Shown here piece by piece: positions 40,269 through 49,211 of a stretch of 64,000 nt of DNA. The DNA is taken from positions 1 to 64,000 of the forward strand of contig NZ_FOCQ01000004.1 in assembly GCF_900110165.1 (NCBI RefSeq). The letters are read 5' to 3'. The translations under genes were made by a program, and so were the position numbers. Below the pieces are notes generated by a model. That model was not told the origin of the DNA. It saw nothing but the letters and a program-made list of their open reading frames with translations, and did no database searches. The DNA is from Lihuaxuella thermophila (GTDB lineage: Bacteria > Bacillota > Bacilli > Thermoactinomycetales > Thermoactinomycetaceae). Each line of letters starts with the position of its first letter. Position 1 is the stretch's first letter.

Positions 40269-40705
40269 CTGATTGCTTACTCCCCTCACTTTCTTTTTGA
40301 ACGTTATCCTTTTATTTCTAAAACACGAAAGGACGCCAATCCGGTTCCTTCTAAACATATCAATCTCTTGAACGGAAGAAAATATGAAATCCAGTTCTTT
40401 TGCAAATATTTATTCAACTACTAAGTCGTCCTTTAGATTTGGACCCGGTTTTTTTATGAAGAATGGACGAAGTATAAAAAAAGAACCTGGCGAAATACAC
40501 GACGCTCACCTGTCAGAGCTACCTGTGAGCCCGTACATTTCCTCGTATGGATACCTGAAACCGATGGAGGGGAGCGTCCGGAGAATTCTCCGCTTATATG
40601 GCTTGACCTCTCCCGCGATCAGAAGGTTGCATTCCTCTTTTTTTGCATGAACCCTGCAGCTTGTACGTAGGTATAGAAGTAGACACATCCAAAGGGGAGA
40701 AAGAT
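40269..40705. other. Intergenic stretch without a supported gene
   Basis: About 430 bases. One open frame (40384-40650) exists but has no SD, an odd composition and no family. Promoter elements for the flanking genes are not obvious. Confidence 0.4.
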
Positions 40706-41005
40706 ATGCGGAGGAATAAACATAAGTTTCGGGTGTTGTGCGGGCTGGGCCTTTTAGTTGTAGCATTTCCGCAACTTCCGGTCGAGCTGAGCGGGGAGCT
40801 TGATTCCGTCTTCTCATTTTCCTGGCTCACCCTGGCCCTGCTTGCCATTGCTGCGAATTGGAGCCGGATGCAACAAACGGAGCTGCTTCGCCGTTACCGG
40901 GAAGAGGCTCGCCGGCGGGAACAGTGGCTGGAAGCGGAACGCCGCTGGCGACATACGCATGGCAGGACCAAACGCGGCCAGTCGAGGATCCATCAATCTG
41001 TTTAA
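40706..41005 (+). CDS. Small membrane protein with basic C-terminus (99 residues)
   Basis: GGGGAG precedes the ATG. A hydrophobic helix (VLCGLGLLVVAFPQLP) and a second one (FSWLTLALLAIAA) are followed by an Arg/Glu-rich amphipathic coil (LLRRYREEARRREQWLEAER) and a basic tail. Topology suggests a small two-helix inner-membrane protein with a cytosolic coil. No family is recognised. It is a single gene with a good terminator. Confidence 0.6.
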   Translation: MRRNKHKFRVLCGLGLLVVAFPQLPVELSGELDSVFSFSWLTLALLAIAANWSRMQQTELLRRYREEARRREQWLEAERRWRHTHGRTKRGQSRIHQSV

Positions 41006-41035
41006 ATAAAAAATGAATATCTGTTCATAAAGAAA

Positions 41036-41077
41036 AAGAGGAAGCTTTATCGAAAAAAGCGTCCTCTTATTTTTTCT
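41036..41077 (+). terminator. Terminator after the 99-residue gene
   Basis: AAGAGGAAGCTTT (41036-41048) pairs with AAAGCGTCCTCTT (41056-41068) with one mismatch, then ATTTTTT. Confidence 0.75.
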
Positions 41078-41137
41078 GTATCCCATTTTGAGGTATAATG
41101 TTATATAACAGGAGCTGCAAGAAAGAAGGTGAGAGGA

Positions 41138-42451
41138 TTGACGACCAAACATGAGCAGATTCTCCAATATATCGAGCAATTGGAAGTGGGGCAAAAAATC
41201 TCGGTGCGAAGGATCGCCAAAGAGTTGGGGGTTAGTGACGGGACGGCTTACCGGGCGATCAAGGATGCGGAAGTGCAAGGGCTGGTCAATACCGTTGAAC
41301 GGGTGGGGACTGTCCGCATCGAAAAAAAGCAGCGCTCCGATATTGAACGGCTCACCTTTGCAGAAGTGGTCAACATTGTAGACGGAAACGTATTAGGCGG
41401 AAGAGGAGGCCTTTATAAAACGCTCAACCGCTTTGTGATCGGCGCGATGAAATTGGAGGCGATGATGCGCTATGTGGAACCGAGCATCCTGCTCATTGTC
41501 GGCAACCGGGACAAGGTCCACCAGATTGCTTTGGAGCGGGGGGCGGCGGTGCTGATCACCGGAGGGTTTGACGCGACGGACAAGGTAAAACAGCTGGCGG
41601 ATGAGCTGGACCTTCCCGTTATTTCCAGCAGTTATGACACTTTCACCGTCGCTTCGATGATCAACCGGGCCATCTATGACCGGCTGATCAAAAAGGAAAT
41701 TCTGCTGGTGGAAGATGTCTTGGCTAAGGATCACAAACCCACCTATTTGCATGTGGACGATACGGTGGCCCGATTCCATGATCTGGTTCGCGAAACCGCG
41801 CACAGCCGTTATCCGGTGATTGATGAATCGGAACGGGTTGTCGGGATGGTAACGGCGAAAGATGTGATGGGATTCAGCCCGGACGAGCGCGTGGAGAAAG
41901 CGATGACGAAAAATCCCATCGTCGTGACGCCGAAAACCTCTCTGGCCGCGGCCGCTCATGAAATGGTTTGGGAAGGGATCGAACTGTTGCCGGTTGTCAG
42001 CGATCAGCGCCGTCTGCTCGGAGTGATCAGCCGGCAGGATGTGATCAAATCCCTGCAGTATATGCAAAAACAGCCTCAAGTGGGGGAAACCATCCAGGAA
42101 CTCAGCTTTCGGGGGTTTGAGGAAACGAAGGACCGCCAGGGGCAAATGGTCTTTCGCGGACGAATTACCCCGCAAATGACGGATTCGCTCGGCATGCTGA
42201 GTACGGGGGTATTAACCTCCTTAATGACGGAGGCCGCCCTTCGCATGTTGCGACGCTTGCGCAGAGGAGATCTGACGGTACAAAACTTTGCTCTCTATGC
42301 CTTAAAACCGATCCAGTTGGAAAGCACAGTGGAGATTACTCCCCGCATGCTGGACATGGGACGCAAACAAGCCAAAATGGATATCGAGGTAACCCTGGAC
42401 AATCAAGTGGTGGCCAAAGCTCTCGTCACCGCCCATACGATTGACAGGTGA
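41138..42451 (+). CDS. ytoI: CBS/DRTGG/hotdog regulator YtoI
   Basis: 437 residues. Domain order: N-terminal HTH (EQILQYIEQLEVGQKISVRR then SDGTAYRAIKDAE, about 5-60), DRTGG domain (SILLIVGNRDKVHQIALERG, then AVLITGGFDA near 140), a CBS pair (about 195-310; HSRYPVIDESERVVGMVTAK and KAMTKNPIVVTPKTSLAAAA), and a C-terminal thioesterase/hotdog domain (ITPQMTDSLGMLSTGVLTSL). This is the composition of B. subtilis YtoI, and the ytpI/ytrH/ytrI/dnaE neighbours match. TTG at 41138 gives the expected start (TTKHEQIL); AAGGTG lies 6 bases before it. It probably senses an adenosyl ligand or acyl-CoA; targets unknown. Confidence 0.9.
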   Translation: MTTKHEQILQYIEQLEVGQKISVRRIAKELGVSDGTAYRAIKDAEVQGLVNTVERVGTVRIEKKQRSDIERLTFAEVVNIVDGNVLGGRGGLYKTLNRFVIGAMKLEAMMRYVEPSILLIVGNRDKVHQIALERGAAVLITGGFDATDKVKQLADELDLPVISSSYDTFTVASMINRAIYDRLIKKEILLVEDVLAKDHKPTYLHVDDTVARFHDLVRETAHSRYPVIDESERVVGMVTAKDVMGFSPDERVEKAMTKNPIVVTPKTSLAAAAHEMVWEGIELLPVVSDQRRLLGVISRQDVIKSLQYMQKQPQVGETIQELSFRGFEETKDRQGQMVFRGRITPQMTDSLGMLSTGVLTSLMTEAALRMLRRLRRGDLTVQNFALYALKPIQLESTVEITPRMLDMGRKQAKMDIEVTLDNQVVAKALVTAHTIDR

Positions 42452-42458
42452 CCACCCA

Positions 42459-42502
42459 TTCAAAAACAGGAAGCCGATGATGTTGCGCTTCCTGTTTTTG
42501 AA
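42459..42502 (+). terminator. Terminator after ytoI
   Basis: TTCAAAAACAGGAAG (42459-42473) and CTTCCTGTTTTTGAA (42488-42502) form a perfect 15-base stem whose right arm contains the T-run. Confidence 0.85.
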
Positions 42503-42704
42503 TATCAGAAGATCGTTTTTTCTCTCCATAAAATGAAATAAAATAGAATGAACTTTCTTCTTGATTCATCGGCATCCGCTGTATTTGAGCAGGCGATGAT
42601 GAGACGGGTAATCATGGCTCATGCCCCTATGAATACTTTACCGGTTGGCTGGGCAGATAAACATTGAATACACACAAAAAGGGCTGTGGAAAGGAACAAA
42701 CCTG

Positions 42705-43757
42705 ATGGGATCGGGAAAGAAACGGATCGAAAAAAGAAAATCGGAACATATCAAAATCGCATTGAGCCGGGATGTGGCGGGAAGGGAAATCACCACGGGA
42801 TTGGAAAAATACCGGTTTCTGCATCAAGCACTTCCCGAGATCAATTTCTCAGACATCTCTCTCTCTGTTTCCTTCCTGGGAAAGCCCCTTTCTGCACCGT
42901 TTCTCATCAGTTCGATGACCGGTGGAACCGAAGAAGCGTTTAACATCAACAAGAACCTGGCTCTGGCTGCCCAGGAGCGGGGTTGGGCGATGGGGCTGGG
43001 ATCGGTGCGGGCCGCCATTGAGAACCCGGCAACTGCGTATACCTTTCACATCCGTACATACGCCCCGGACATTCCCATTTTGGCCAACCTGGGAGCAGTC
43101 CAATTGAACTACGGTTACGGCGCGGACCACTGCCGCCGTGCCGTTGAGCTTACCGAAGCCGATGCGCTCGTCTTCCACCTGAACAGTATGCAGGAAGCTT
43201 TCCAGCCGGGGGGAGATACACGCTTCAAAGGGCTGCTGCGCCGTATGGAAGAGATTTGCCGGGTACTGGAGGTTCCGGTCGGGGTGAAGGAAGTCGGGTG
43301 GGGGATTGACGGTTCGCTTGCCCGCCGGCTTTTTGATATTGGAGTCGCTTTTGTCGACGTGGCAGGGGCAGGAGGGACTTCCTGGATCCAGGTGGAGAAA
43401 CATCGCACCGAAGACAGTGTGATGAAAGCTGCAGCAGAAGCGTTTGCCGACTGGGGAATCCCGACATCGGAATGTATTGTGGAGGCCCGGAGGGAAATAC
43501 CTGGCGGATTTCTCATTGCCAGCGGGGGATTGAAAAACGGGGTGGATGCGGCCAAAGCGATTGCCCTGGGCGCTGATCTGGCCGGGTTTGGCCGGTCTCT
43601 CCTTCCGGCCGCCGTCTCTTCCGCGGAAGAGATTGCCCGCCGATTGAAGCAAATCGAGTTGGAGATGAAAATCGCCATGTTCGGAATTGGAACGGTTAAC
43701 GTTCGAGAGTTGAAGGGGACGGATCGAATCTGCAACATCGGGGAGCGGCCCTTTTGA
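42705..43757 (+). CDS. fni: Type 2 isopentenyl-diphosphate delta-isomerase
   Basis: 350 residues. FMN-dependent isomerase interconverting isopentenyl and dimethylallyl diphosphate, cytosolic. Signatures: RKSEHI near residue 11, SAPFLISSMTGGTEEAFNIN near 60, FHLNSMQEAFQPGGD near 150 (catalytic Gln/Glu), VGVKEVGWGI near 187 and ASGGLKNG near 265 (phosphate/FMN binding). ATG 42705 is preceded by AAAGGA; the in-frame start at 42645 has none. In Bacillus fni is elsewhere, so its place between ytoI and ytpI is a local insertion. No obvious terminator directly follows. Confidence 0.93.
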   Translation: MGSGKKRIEKRKSEHIKIALSRDVAGREITTGLEKYRFLHQALPEINFSDISLSVSFLGKPLSAPFLISSMTGGTEEAFNINKNLALAAQERGWAMGLGSVRAAIENPATAYTFHIRTYAPDIPILANLGAVQLNYGYGADHCRRAVELTEADALVFHLNSMQEAFQPGGDTRFKGLLRRMEEICRVLEVPVGVKEVGWGIDGSLARRLFDIGVAFVDVAGAGGTSWIQVEKHRTEDSVMKAAAEAFADWGIPTSECIVEARREIPGGFLIASGGLKNGVDAAKAIALGADLAGFGRSLLPAAVSSAEEIARRLKQIELEMKIAMFGIGTVNVRELKGTDRICNIGERPF

Positions 43758-43999
43758 GAAAGCCGGTGATGATACCACTTTTCCGCTGTGCAGGGAGTGT
43801 TCTGTGATAGCGCTTCCGGGGCGGTCGCGCTTTCATGCGGATGCGACATTTGTCGTCGCTTTACAGTTGCCCGAAATCCTAACGGTTTCAATTAATTTGC
43901 ATCTGCTTTCGATTGTTCAGTTATCGGATCGATAAATGGAAAGATAGGCCCCTTGTTCCGCTGTTCTCTGGAAAAGTCTCTTGTATGATCTGAAAATAA
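43758..43999. other. Intergenic stretch between convergent fni and ytpI
   Basis: About 240 bases, no gene found. The hairpin 44000-44032 terminates ytpI from the other side. Confidence 0.4.
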
Positions 44000-44032
44000 A
44001 AGCCGATCTCCCAAAGGGCAGGGGATCGGCTT
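44000..44032 (-). terminator. Terminator of ytpI
   Basis: AAGCCGATC (44000-44008) pairs with GATCGGCTT (44024-44032), with an inner TCC/GGG stem; the minus strand continues TTTTATTTTC. Confidence 0.75.
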
Positions 44033-44051
44033 CATGATTTTCGATCGTTGA

Positions 44052-44369
44052 TTAAGTTTGCTGTGTAACCTCATCCTGAGTTTCCACCAATTGCCTGAAA
44101 TAACGCCGGTGTTTGACTCCGTAGTACAAGTTGATCAAGCCAACGGCAAAGATCAAGAAAATAAATGTATATCGCAGCCAGGAAGAACCCGGGATGGTCA
44201 GCTGAAGGATGGCGATGGAGAGAAACATCAAACCCATGTGAATATTCATGCGCGCCTGGTAAATCCGTCTGGTGACTCCTTCTGCGCGGCGCGACATGAT
44301 GCTGTGGAAAAAAGTGCCGAAAATGGTGATGCATATGATGGATACCAGTACAATGCCAATGGCTTCCAT
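44052..44369 (-). CDS. ytpI: YtpI-like membrane protein
   Basis: 105 residues with three membrane segments (AIGIVLVSIICITIFGTFFH, MGLMFLSIAILQLTI, YTFIFLIFAVGLINLYYG) and a short basic exit (VKHRRYFRQL). This is the YtpI family; in B. subtilis ytpI sits beside ytoI and dnaE, as here. The function is unknown. ATG 44369 follows AGGAGG by 7 bases; the 11-residue longer version lacks an SD. Confidence 0.85.
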   Translation of the reverse strand: MEAIGIVLVSIICITIFGTFFHSIMSRRAEGVTRRIYQARMNIHMGLMFLSIAILQLTIPGSSWLRYTFIFLIFAVGLINLYYGVKHRRYFRQLVETQDEVTQQT

Positions 44370-44424
44370 AAAAATCCTCCTAAAAGGCTTGAGCGCCATC
44401 ATCCGGAGATGAGGCGCAAAAAGA

Positions 44425-44628
44425 TTAAGATTGGCTATGCTCCGTGATCAGCTTTTCGGGGATAAACCAACATCCAAGGGATGTACGATCAATATGGACC
44501 GCCATGTTTAAATCTGCGATTTCCTTCTCTACGAGCTGTGCCACTTCTTCTGAGTCCGTAAAGGCAGAGTAACCGTTTTTCAATTTTTCCACTTTTTCCC
44601 TGGCAAGGGCTTTTCGGTTAATGATCAT
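44425..44628 (-). CDS. Small hypothetical protein (67 residues)
   Basis: AAGGAGGGG precedes the ATG. The product begins MIINRKALAREKVEKLKNG, is highly charged and helical, and ends near CWFIPEKLITEHSQS. No membrane segment, no known family. It lies between ytpI and ytrI in the same orientation, possibly co-transcribed, in the position near which nrnA occurs in B. subtilis. Confidence 0.6.
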   Translation of the reverse strand: MIINRKALAREKVEKLKNGYSAFTDSEEVAQLVEKEIADLNMAVHIDRTSLGCWFIPEKLITEHSQS

Positions 44629-44678
44629 GGTGGTTCCCCTCCTTTTACCATCTTACCTTAAAAAAATCGCCAATGCGA

Positions 44679-45212
44679 CTACTTCGGAGAATCTGACACA
44701 CCTTCGTCAGAAATTTCTTCAACCTGGACCCAGATTCGAAGGGTTGAATGAAAAAAGGAAAGGTATTTGACGGAGAGCTGAAATTTTTGTTCCTGGTCGA
44801 TGGCGACAGGCTGTTTTAGCACCAGTGCCACCATATCGGGGTTTTTTATCACCCAATCCATCGGTTTTTCGATGAAGGGCTTCATCATTTCTTCTACTTT
44901 ACTTTTGATGTCCGACTCCGGGCCGATGGGTTCTTCGCTGTCGATTTCTACTTCGATCTTCTTGATGGTTTCTTCGTAATTTTTCTGGTAAGCTCCTTTT
45001 CTCGCAAGTTCAGCCAATTCCTCTTTTAATTTCATGATTTCTTTATACTTCTGGTTATTGGCGTAATAAATCGCATCCCGTTCGCGGTACAATCCGTCCA
45101 ATTTTTGGGCGTGCAAGATGAGAAAGAATGCGGCTCCCGTACAGACTCCCAGGAGAAACATCACAAACGCCCGTCCGTTGTTTTTGATTCCCCGGATCAC
45201 TCCGCGCGCCAT
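44679..45212 (-). CDS. ytrI: Sporulation membrane protein YtrI
   Basis: 177 residues: one N-terminal membrane helix (GRAFVMFLLGVCTGAAFFLIL, about 14-34), a coiled coil (RERDAIYYANNQKYKEIMKL) and a beta-rich outer domain (VALVLKQPVAIDQEQKFQLS). It matches the YtrI architecture, required for efficient sporulation in B. subtilis where it is sigma-F/E dependent. It starts 1 base after ytrH stops, so the two are co-transcribed. The position upstream of dnaE is conserved. Confidence 0.9.
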   Translation of the reverse strand: MARGVIRGIKNNGRAFVMFLLGVCTGAAFFLILHAQKLDGLYRERDAIYYANNQKYKEIMKLKEELAELARKGAYQKNYEETIKKIEVEIDSEEPIGPESDIKSKVEEMMKPFIEKPMDWVIKNPDMVALVLKQPVAIDQEQKFQLSVKYLSFFHSTLRIWVQVEEISDEGVSDSPK

Positions 45213-45213
45213 C

Positions 45214-45543
45214 TCAGATAACCCCTTGGATCATCCACCGGACCAGGACAGTACCCGTATGAGCCCCGATGAATGCACTCATGATAAAGATTAATTGTTG
45301 GAAAGCGAGATCGAGCTGTCCGCCCAAAATATTGACCTCAAATGCTTTAATGGTGTCAAACGTTCCGCCGATGGCGGCCACCATGGCCCAGATTTTCAGT
45401 TTGTCAGCCAGGTGCAGCATCCGGTGCATCGGATACTCATCTGTAATGAATGCGCCCAGTCCTCCCAGGATCACCCCGCCGAGCACAACCCCCAGGGCAA
45501 TTAAAAAGTCTAAAATCGTGGTTGCCCAAAATTCATGTTGCAT
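45214..45543 (-). CDS. ytrH: Sporulation membrane protein YtrH
   Basis: 109 residues with four hydrophobic stretches (FLIALGVVLGGVILGGLGAF, IWAMVAAIGGTFDTI, AFQQLIFIMSAFIGAHTG, VRWMIQGVI), the YtrH family. In B. subtilis it is expressed in the mother cell and needed for normal sporulation. It is divergent from dnaE over about 150 bases. A CATACGGT element about 25 bases before the gene resembles a sigma-E -10, but the spacing to a -35 is poor. Confidence 0.9.
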   Translation of the reverse strand: MQHEFWATTILDFLIALGVVLGGVILGGLGAFITDEYPMHRMLHLADKLKIWAMVAAIGGTFDTIKAFEVNILGGQLDLAFQQLIFIMSAFIGAHTGTVLVRWMIQGVI

Positions 45544-45657
45544 CGGTCAAACCCGCCTTTTTATCACCGTATGTTCTATATCTTTATGACCACCTGCCCG
45601 GAAATATGTGGACAGGTTGCATGCGGGGAAGACATGTTCGCTTTCGCGGGCTTTCGT

Positions 45658-45663
45658 TATAAT
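45658..45663 (+). promoter_or_regulatory. -10 element of dnaE
   Basis: TATAAT 30 bases before the dnaE GTG start; the -35 region (TTCGCT at 45637) is weak. Confidence 0.45.
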
Positions 45664-45693
45664 AGAAGGGAGAAGACGGGAGGTGGATGGACT

Positions 45694-48600
45694 GTGGAGA
45701 ATGATTCGTTTGTGCATCTCCATGTACATACGGAGTATAGCCTGCTGGACGGAGCCGCCCGCATCGGAGAGCTGGTGCGCAAGGCCAAAGCGCATGGCAT
45801 GAAGGCGCTGGCGATCACGGACCATGGAGCCATGTACGGGGTGGTTCCCTTCTATAAAGCGTGTATCGATGAGGGGATCAAGCCGATCATCGGTTGTGAA
45901 GTTTACTTGACAAACGGCGATTATCGCGATAAGCCGCCGCTTCGGGAACAAAAGATCTACCATCTGCTCCTGTTGGCCGAGACGGAAGAAGGCTACCGGA
46001 ACTTAATGCGCCTCAGCACAGAAGCCCACTTGCACGGCTTTCACTACAAGCCCCGCATCGACAAAAAACTGCTCCGTAAATACTCTGCGGGGCTGATCGC
46101 CACCAGCTCCTGTCTGGCCGGAGAAATCCCGCAAGCGATTTTGCATGACCAAATCAGCTTGGCCAGGCAGCTGGTCGATGAGTATGTGGACATCTTCGGC
46201 CGGGATCATTTCTTTTTCGAATTGCAGGATCACCAGATGCCGGAACAGCAAAAAGTGAACCGCCAGCTGATCTCCTGGTCCAAAGAGATGGGGATTCCGC
46301 TGCTCGCCACCAATGATGTCCATTACACCGAACGGGATGATCACGAAGTGCATGATTGTTTGCTGTGTATCGGAACGGGCCGAAAATTGGCGGATGAGGA
46401 CCGGATGCGTTTTCCGTCCGACCAGTTTTACCTGAAATCGGCGGAAGAGATGAGACGGTTGTTTGCCTATGTGCCGGAAGCGCTCGCCAACACAGTGAAA
46501 GTGGCAGAGCGCTGCAATGTCCGGATTCCGCTCGGAAGGCGCCTGTTGCCGAAATTTCCCCTCCCGCCTGGAACGACCGCCGGAGATTATTTGCGCCAAA
46601 AGTGTTATGAAGGGGCGAAACAACGATACGGAACGATTTCCGAAGAGGTGCGGAAGCGGCTGGAGTATGAGTTGTCCATTATCGACCGCATGGGCTTTAA
46701 CGATTATTTTCTCGTTGTATGGGATTTTGTGCGCTTTGCCCATGAACGGGGAATCGCGGTCGGGCCGGGCAGGGGATCGGCGGCCGGAAGCCTGGTTTCC
46801 TATGTGCTTCGGATCACCGATGTCGATCCGCTCCGTTACAATTTATTGTTTGAGCGCTTTTTAAATCCGGAGAGGGTCAGTATGCCCGATATTGATATCG
46901 ATTTTAACTATGAACGGCGGGACGAAGTGATTCAATATGTGATGGAGAAGTACGGAAAAGACCGTGTCGCGCAAATCATCACGTTTGGAACGATGGCTCC
47001 GAGAGCGGCCGTGCGGGATGTGGGGCGCGTGATGGGACTTCCGTACAAAGAGGTGGATCAGGCGGCCAAGATGATTCCCGCCAGTCCGGGTATGACGCTG
47101 TCACGCGCTTTCCGGGCGGAGCCCCGTTTGAAGGAACTGGCCAAAAAACCGCAGTTGGCGGAATTGCTTCACACTGTAAAAAAAGTGGAAGGTATGCCGC
47201 GCCATGCCTCCACGCACGCGGCTGGTGTCGTGATATCCCAGGAACCACTGACCAAACATGTCCCGTTGCAGGAAGGAAGCGGCGGAGTTGCCCTTACCCA
47301 ATATCCGATGGAAGTACTGGAGGAGATCGGCCTTCTGAAAGCCGATTTTCTGGGACTGCGCAATCTGACCGTCATTGAGCGCTCCATCCGGTTGATCCGT
47401 GAGCATGACGGAGTAAGCGTATCTTTTGCCAGTGACCGCTATGATGATCCGGCCACCTACCAGCTGTTGTCGGCGGGCGAGACGACGGGCGTGTTTCAAA
47501 TGGAATCGGCCGGGATGCGCAAGGTGCTCAGGGAGCTGAACCCTTCCTCATTTGAAGATATTATCGCCGTGCTTGCCTTGTACCGGCCGGGACCGATGGA
47601 ACAAATTCCGCGCTTTATCCGGGCCAAGCACGGTTTGGAAAAAGTCACCTTCCCGCATCCGGATCTGGAAGATATTCTTAAAAATACGTACGGAATCATT
47701 GTGTATCAGGAGCAGATTATGCAGATCGCCGCTAAAATGGCCGGTTTCAGCCTGGGACAGGCGGACCTTTTGCGTCGCGCCGTAGCCAAAAAGAAGCGGG
47801 AGCTGTTGGTCGAACAGCGGTCCGCCTTTGTGGAAGGTTGCCTGCGAAACGGTTATGATGAACAGACCGGTCACCAGGTTTATGATCTCATCGTCCGTTT
47901 TGCCGACTATGGATTTAACCGCAGCCACTCGGCCGCTTATGGGGTGTTGGCTTATCAGACGGCATATTTAAAAGCCAATTATCCGCTGGCGTTTATGGCT
48001 GCGCTCTTAACCACGGTGACGGGCAGTCAGACCAAGATGGCGGAATACATCGAGGAAGCGCGCCGGATGGGTATCAAGGTTCTTCCTCCGGATGTTCAGA
48101 AGAGCGGCGCTGCCTTTACCGTGGAGACGGGGGCGATTCGTTTCGGTTTATCCGCTGTAAAAAATGTGGGCACACTGGCCATCCAGTCGATCCTTCGCGC
48201 ACGGGAAAAAGGGCCGTTTAAAGACCTGCCGGATCTGTGCAGGCGGATTGATCTCAGGGTCTGTAACCGGCGGGTGTTGGAATCGCTGATTCAATGCGGG
48301 GCTTTGGATGCTCTTCCCGGCCACCGCGCCCAGCTGCTGGCTGTCCTCGATGATTTGATGGAAAAGGCATCCCGGGAGCAGCGGAACCGTTCTGAAAACC
48401 AGATGAGTTTATTTGTGGATGAGGCCGGGGGAGAATCGGAAAACGATATCCTTCAGATCGATATTCCGCCCTATACGCAAAAAGAAAAGCTGGAGTATGA
48501 ACGGGAACTGCTGGGCCTTTATTTATCCGGCCATCCTCTGGATGATTACCGCGAGCGGATCGAACAAGAGGTTACCCACCGGATCAGCCAGCTGCGGGAT

Positions 48601-49146
48601 TGCACAGATCACGAGCCGGTGACCATCGCCGGTCTGGTCACCGATGTCAAGATGATTCAAACCAAAAAAGGAGAGCCGATGGCTTTTGTGATGGTGGAAG
48701 ACCAGACTGCTCAGTTGGAAGTGGTCGTTTTTCCCCGCCTGTACGCGCAGGTGCGAACGTTTTTAGAGGCAGATCGCCCGTTCAGGATTCAAGGGTCCGT
48801 CCATCTTCATGAAGAGGGAGCCAAGCTGGTCGCCGATTCAATTCAGGACTTGTCCCTTCTCCCGAAGTCCTCTCCTCCGCCTGACACTATGACCGGAGCC
48901 GGTCATGTGAAACGCGAAGAGGCGTATCTGCGGATTTCAGCTCAGCACGAAAGGCCGGAAATTCTTCATGCCCTCAAACAAGTGTTGCTGTCTTACCGCG
49001 GCTCCACACCGGTTTATTTGTTTTACGAGCGCACAAAAAAGCTGCTGGCACTGCCTGTGGGGAAATACGGGATTACTCCTTCCGAAGAATGTATTCGCCA
49101 GATTGAGGCAATCTTAGGATATCAGGCTTTTCGCTTGAAAAGTTAA
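45694..49146 (+). CDS. dnaE: DNA polymerase III subunit alpha (DnaE)
   Basis: 1150 residues, the DnaE1 type (about 1115-1160), not PolC, since no 3'-5' exonuclease domain splits the N-terminus. PHP domain opens HLHVHTEYSLLDGA and ITDHGAMYG (residues 8-45). The polymerase core shows GPGRGSAAGSLVSY near 354 and MPDIDIDFNYERR near 395 with the catalytic Asp pair. The C-terminal HhH and OB domains (VTIAGLVTDVKMIQTKKGEP, about 985) bind DNA/primer. GTG 45694 lies 10 bases after GGAGG; earlier frames run into ytrH territory without SD. It replicates the lagging strand with PolC in this group. Confidence 0.95.
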   Translation: MENDSFVHLHVHTEYSLLDGAARIGELVRKAKAHGMKALAITDHGAMYGVVPFYKACIDEGIKPIIGCEVYLTNGDYRDKPPLREQKIYHLLLLAETEEGYRNLMRLSTEAHLHGFHYKPRIDKKLLRKYSAGLIATSSCLAGEIPQAILHDQISLARQLVDEYVDIFGRDHFFFELQDHQMPEQQKVNRQLISWSKEMGIPLLATNDVHYTERDDHEVHDCLLCIGTGRKLADEDRMRFPSDQFYLKSAEEMRRLFAYVPEALANTVKVAERCNVRIPLGRRLLPKFPLPPGTTAGDYLRQKCYEGAKQRYGTISEEVRKRLEYELSIIDRMGFNDYFLVVWDFVRFAHERGIAVGPGRGSAAGSLVSYVLRITDVDPLRYNLLFERFLNPERVSMPDIDIDFNYERRDEVIQYVMEKYGKDRVAQIITFGTMAPRAAVRDVGRVMGLPYKEVDQAAKMIPASPGMTLSRAFRAEPRLKELAKKPQLAELLHTVKKVEGMPRHASTHAAGVVISQEPLTKHVPLQEGSGGVALTQYPMEVLEEIGLLKADFLGLRNLTVIERSIRLIREHDGVSVSFASDRYDDPATYQLLSAGETTGVFQMESAGMRKVLRELNPSSFEDIIAVLALYRPGPMEQIPRFIRAKHGLEKVTFPHPDLEDILKNTYGIIVYQEQIMQIAAKMAGFSLGQADLLRRAVAKKKRELLVEQRSAFVEGCLRNGYDEQTGHQVYDLIVRFADYGFNRSHSAAYGVLAYQTAYLKANYPLAFMAALLTTVTGSQTKMAEYIEEARRMGIKVLPPDVQKSGAAFTVETGAIRFGLSAVKNVGTLAIQSILRAREKGPFKDLPDLCRRIDLRVCNRRVLESLIQCGALDALPGHRAQLLAVLDDLMEKASREQRNRSENQMSLFVDEAGGESENDILQIDIPPYTQKEKLEYERELLGLYLSGHPLDDYRERIEQEVTHRISQLRDCTDHEPVTIAGLVTDVKMIQTKKGEPMAFVMVEDQTAQLEVVVFPRLYAQVRTFLEADRPFRIQGSVHLHEEGAKLVADSIQDLSLLPKSSPPPDTMTGAGHVKREEAYLRISAQHERPEILHALKQVLLSYRGSTPVYLFYERTKKLLALPVGKYGITPSEECIRQIEAILGYQAFRLKS

Positions 49147-49211
49147 ATGACACTTCTCGGGGGTATTTGCATATACTCAGAGAAATGGGCTTTCTTAGAA
49201 GGGGAGATACC

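Noticed and set aside
40384-40650. 88-codon ORF upstream of the 99-residue gene
   Set aside because: No SD, odd composition, no relation to known families.
43758-43999. Gene between fni and ytpI
   Set aside because: Frames here are antisense extensions of fni-side codon patterns without starts or SD.
47000-48000. Alternative PolC identity for dnaE
   Set aside because: There is no exonuclease domain between the PHP domain and polymerase core, and the motifs are of DnaE1 type.
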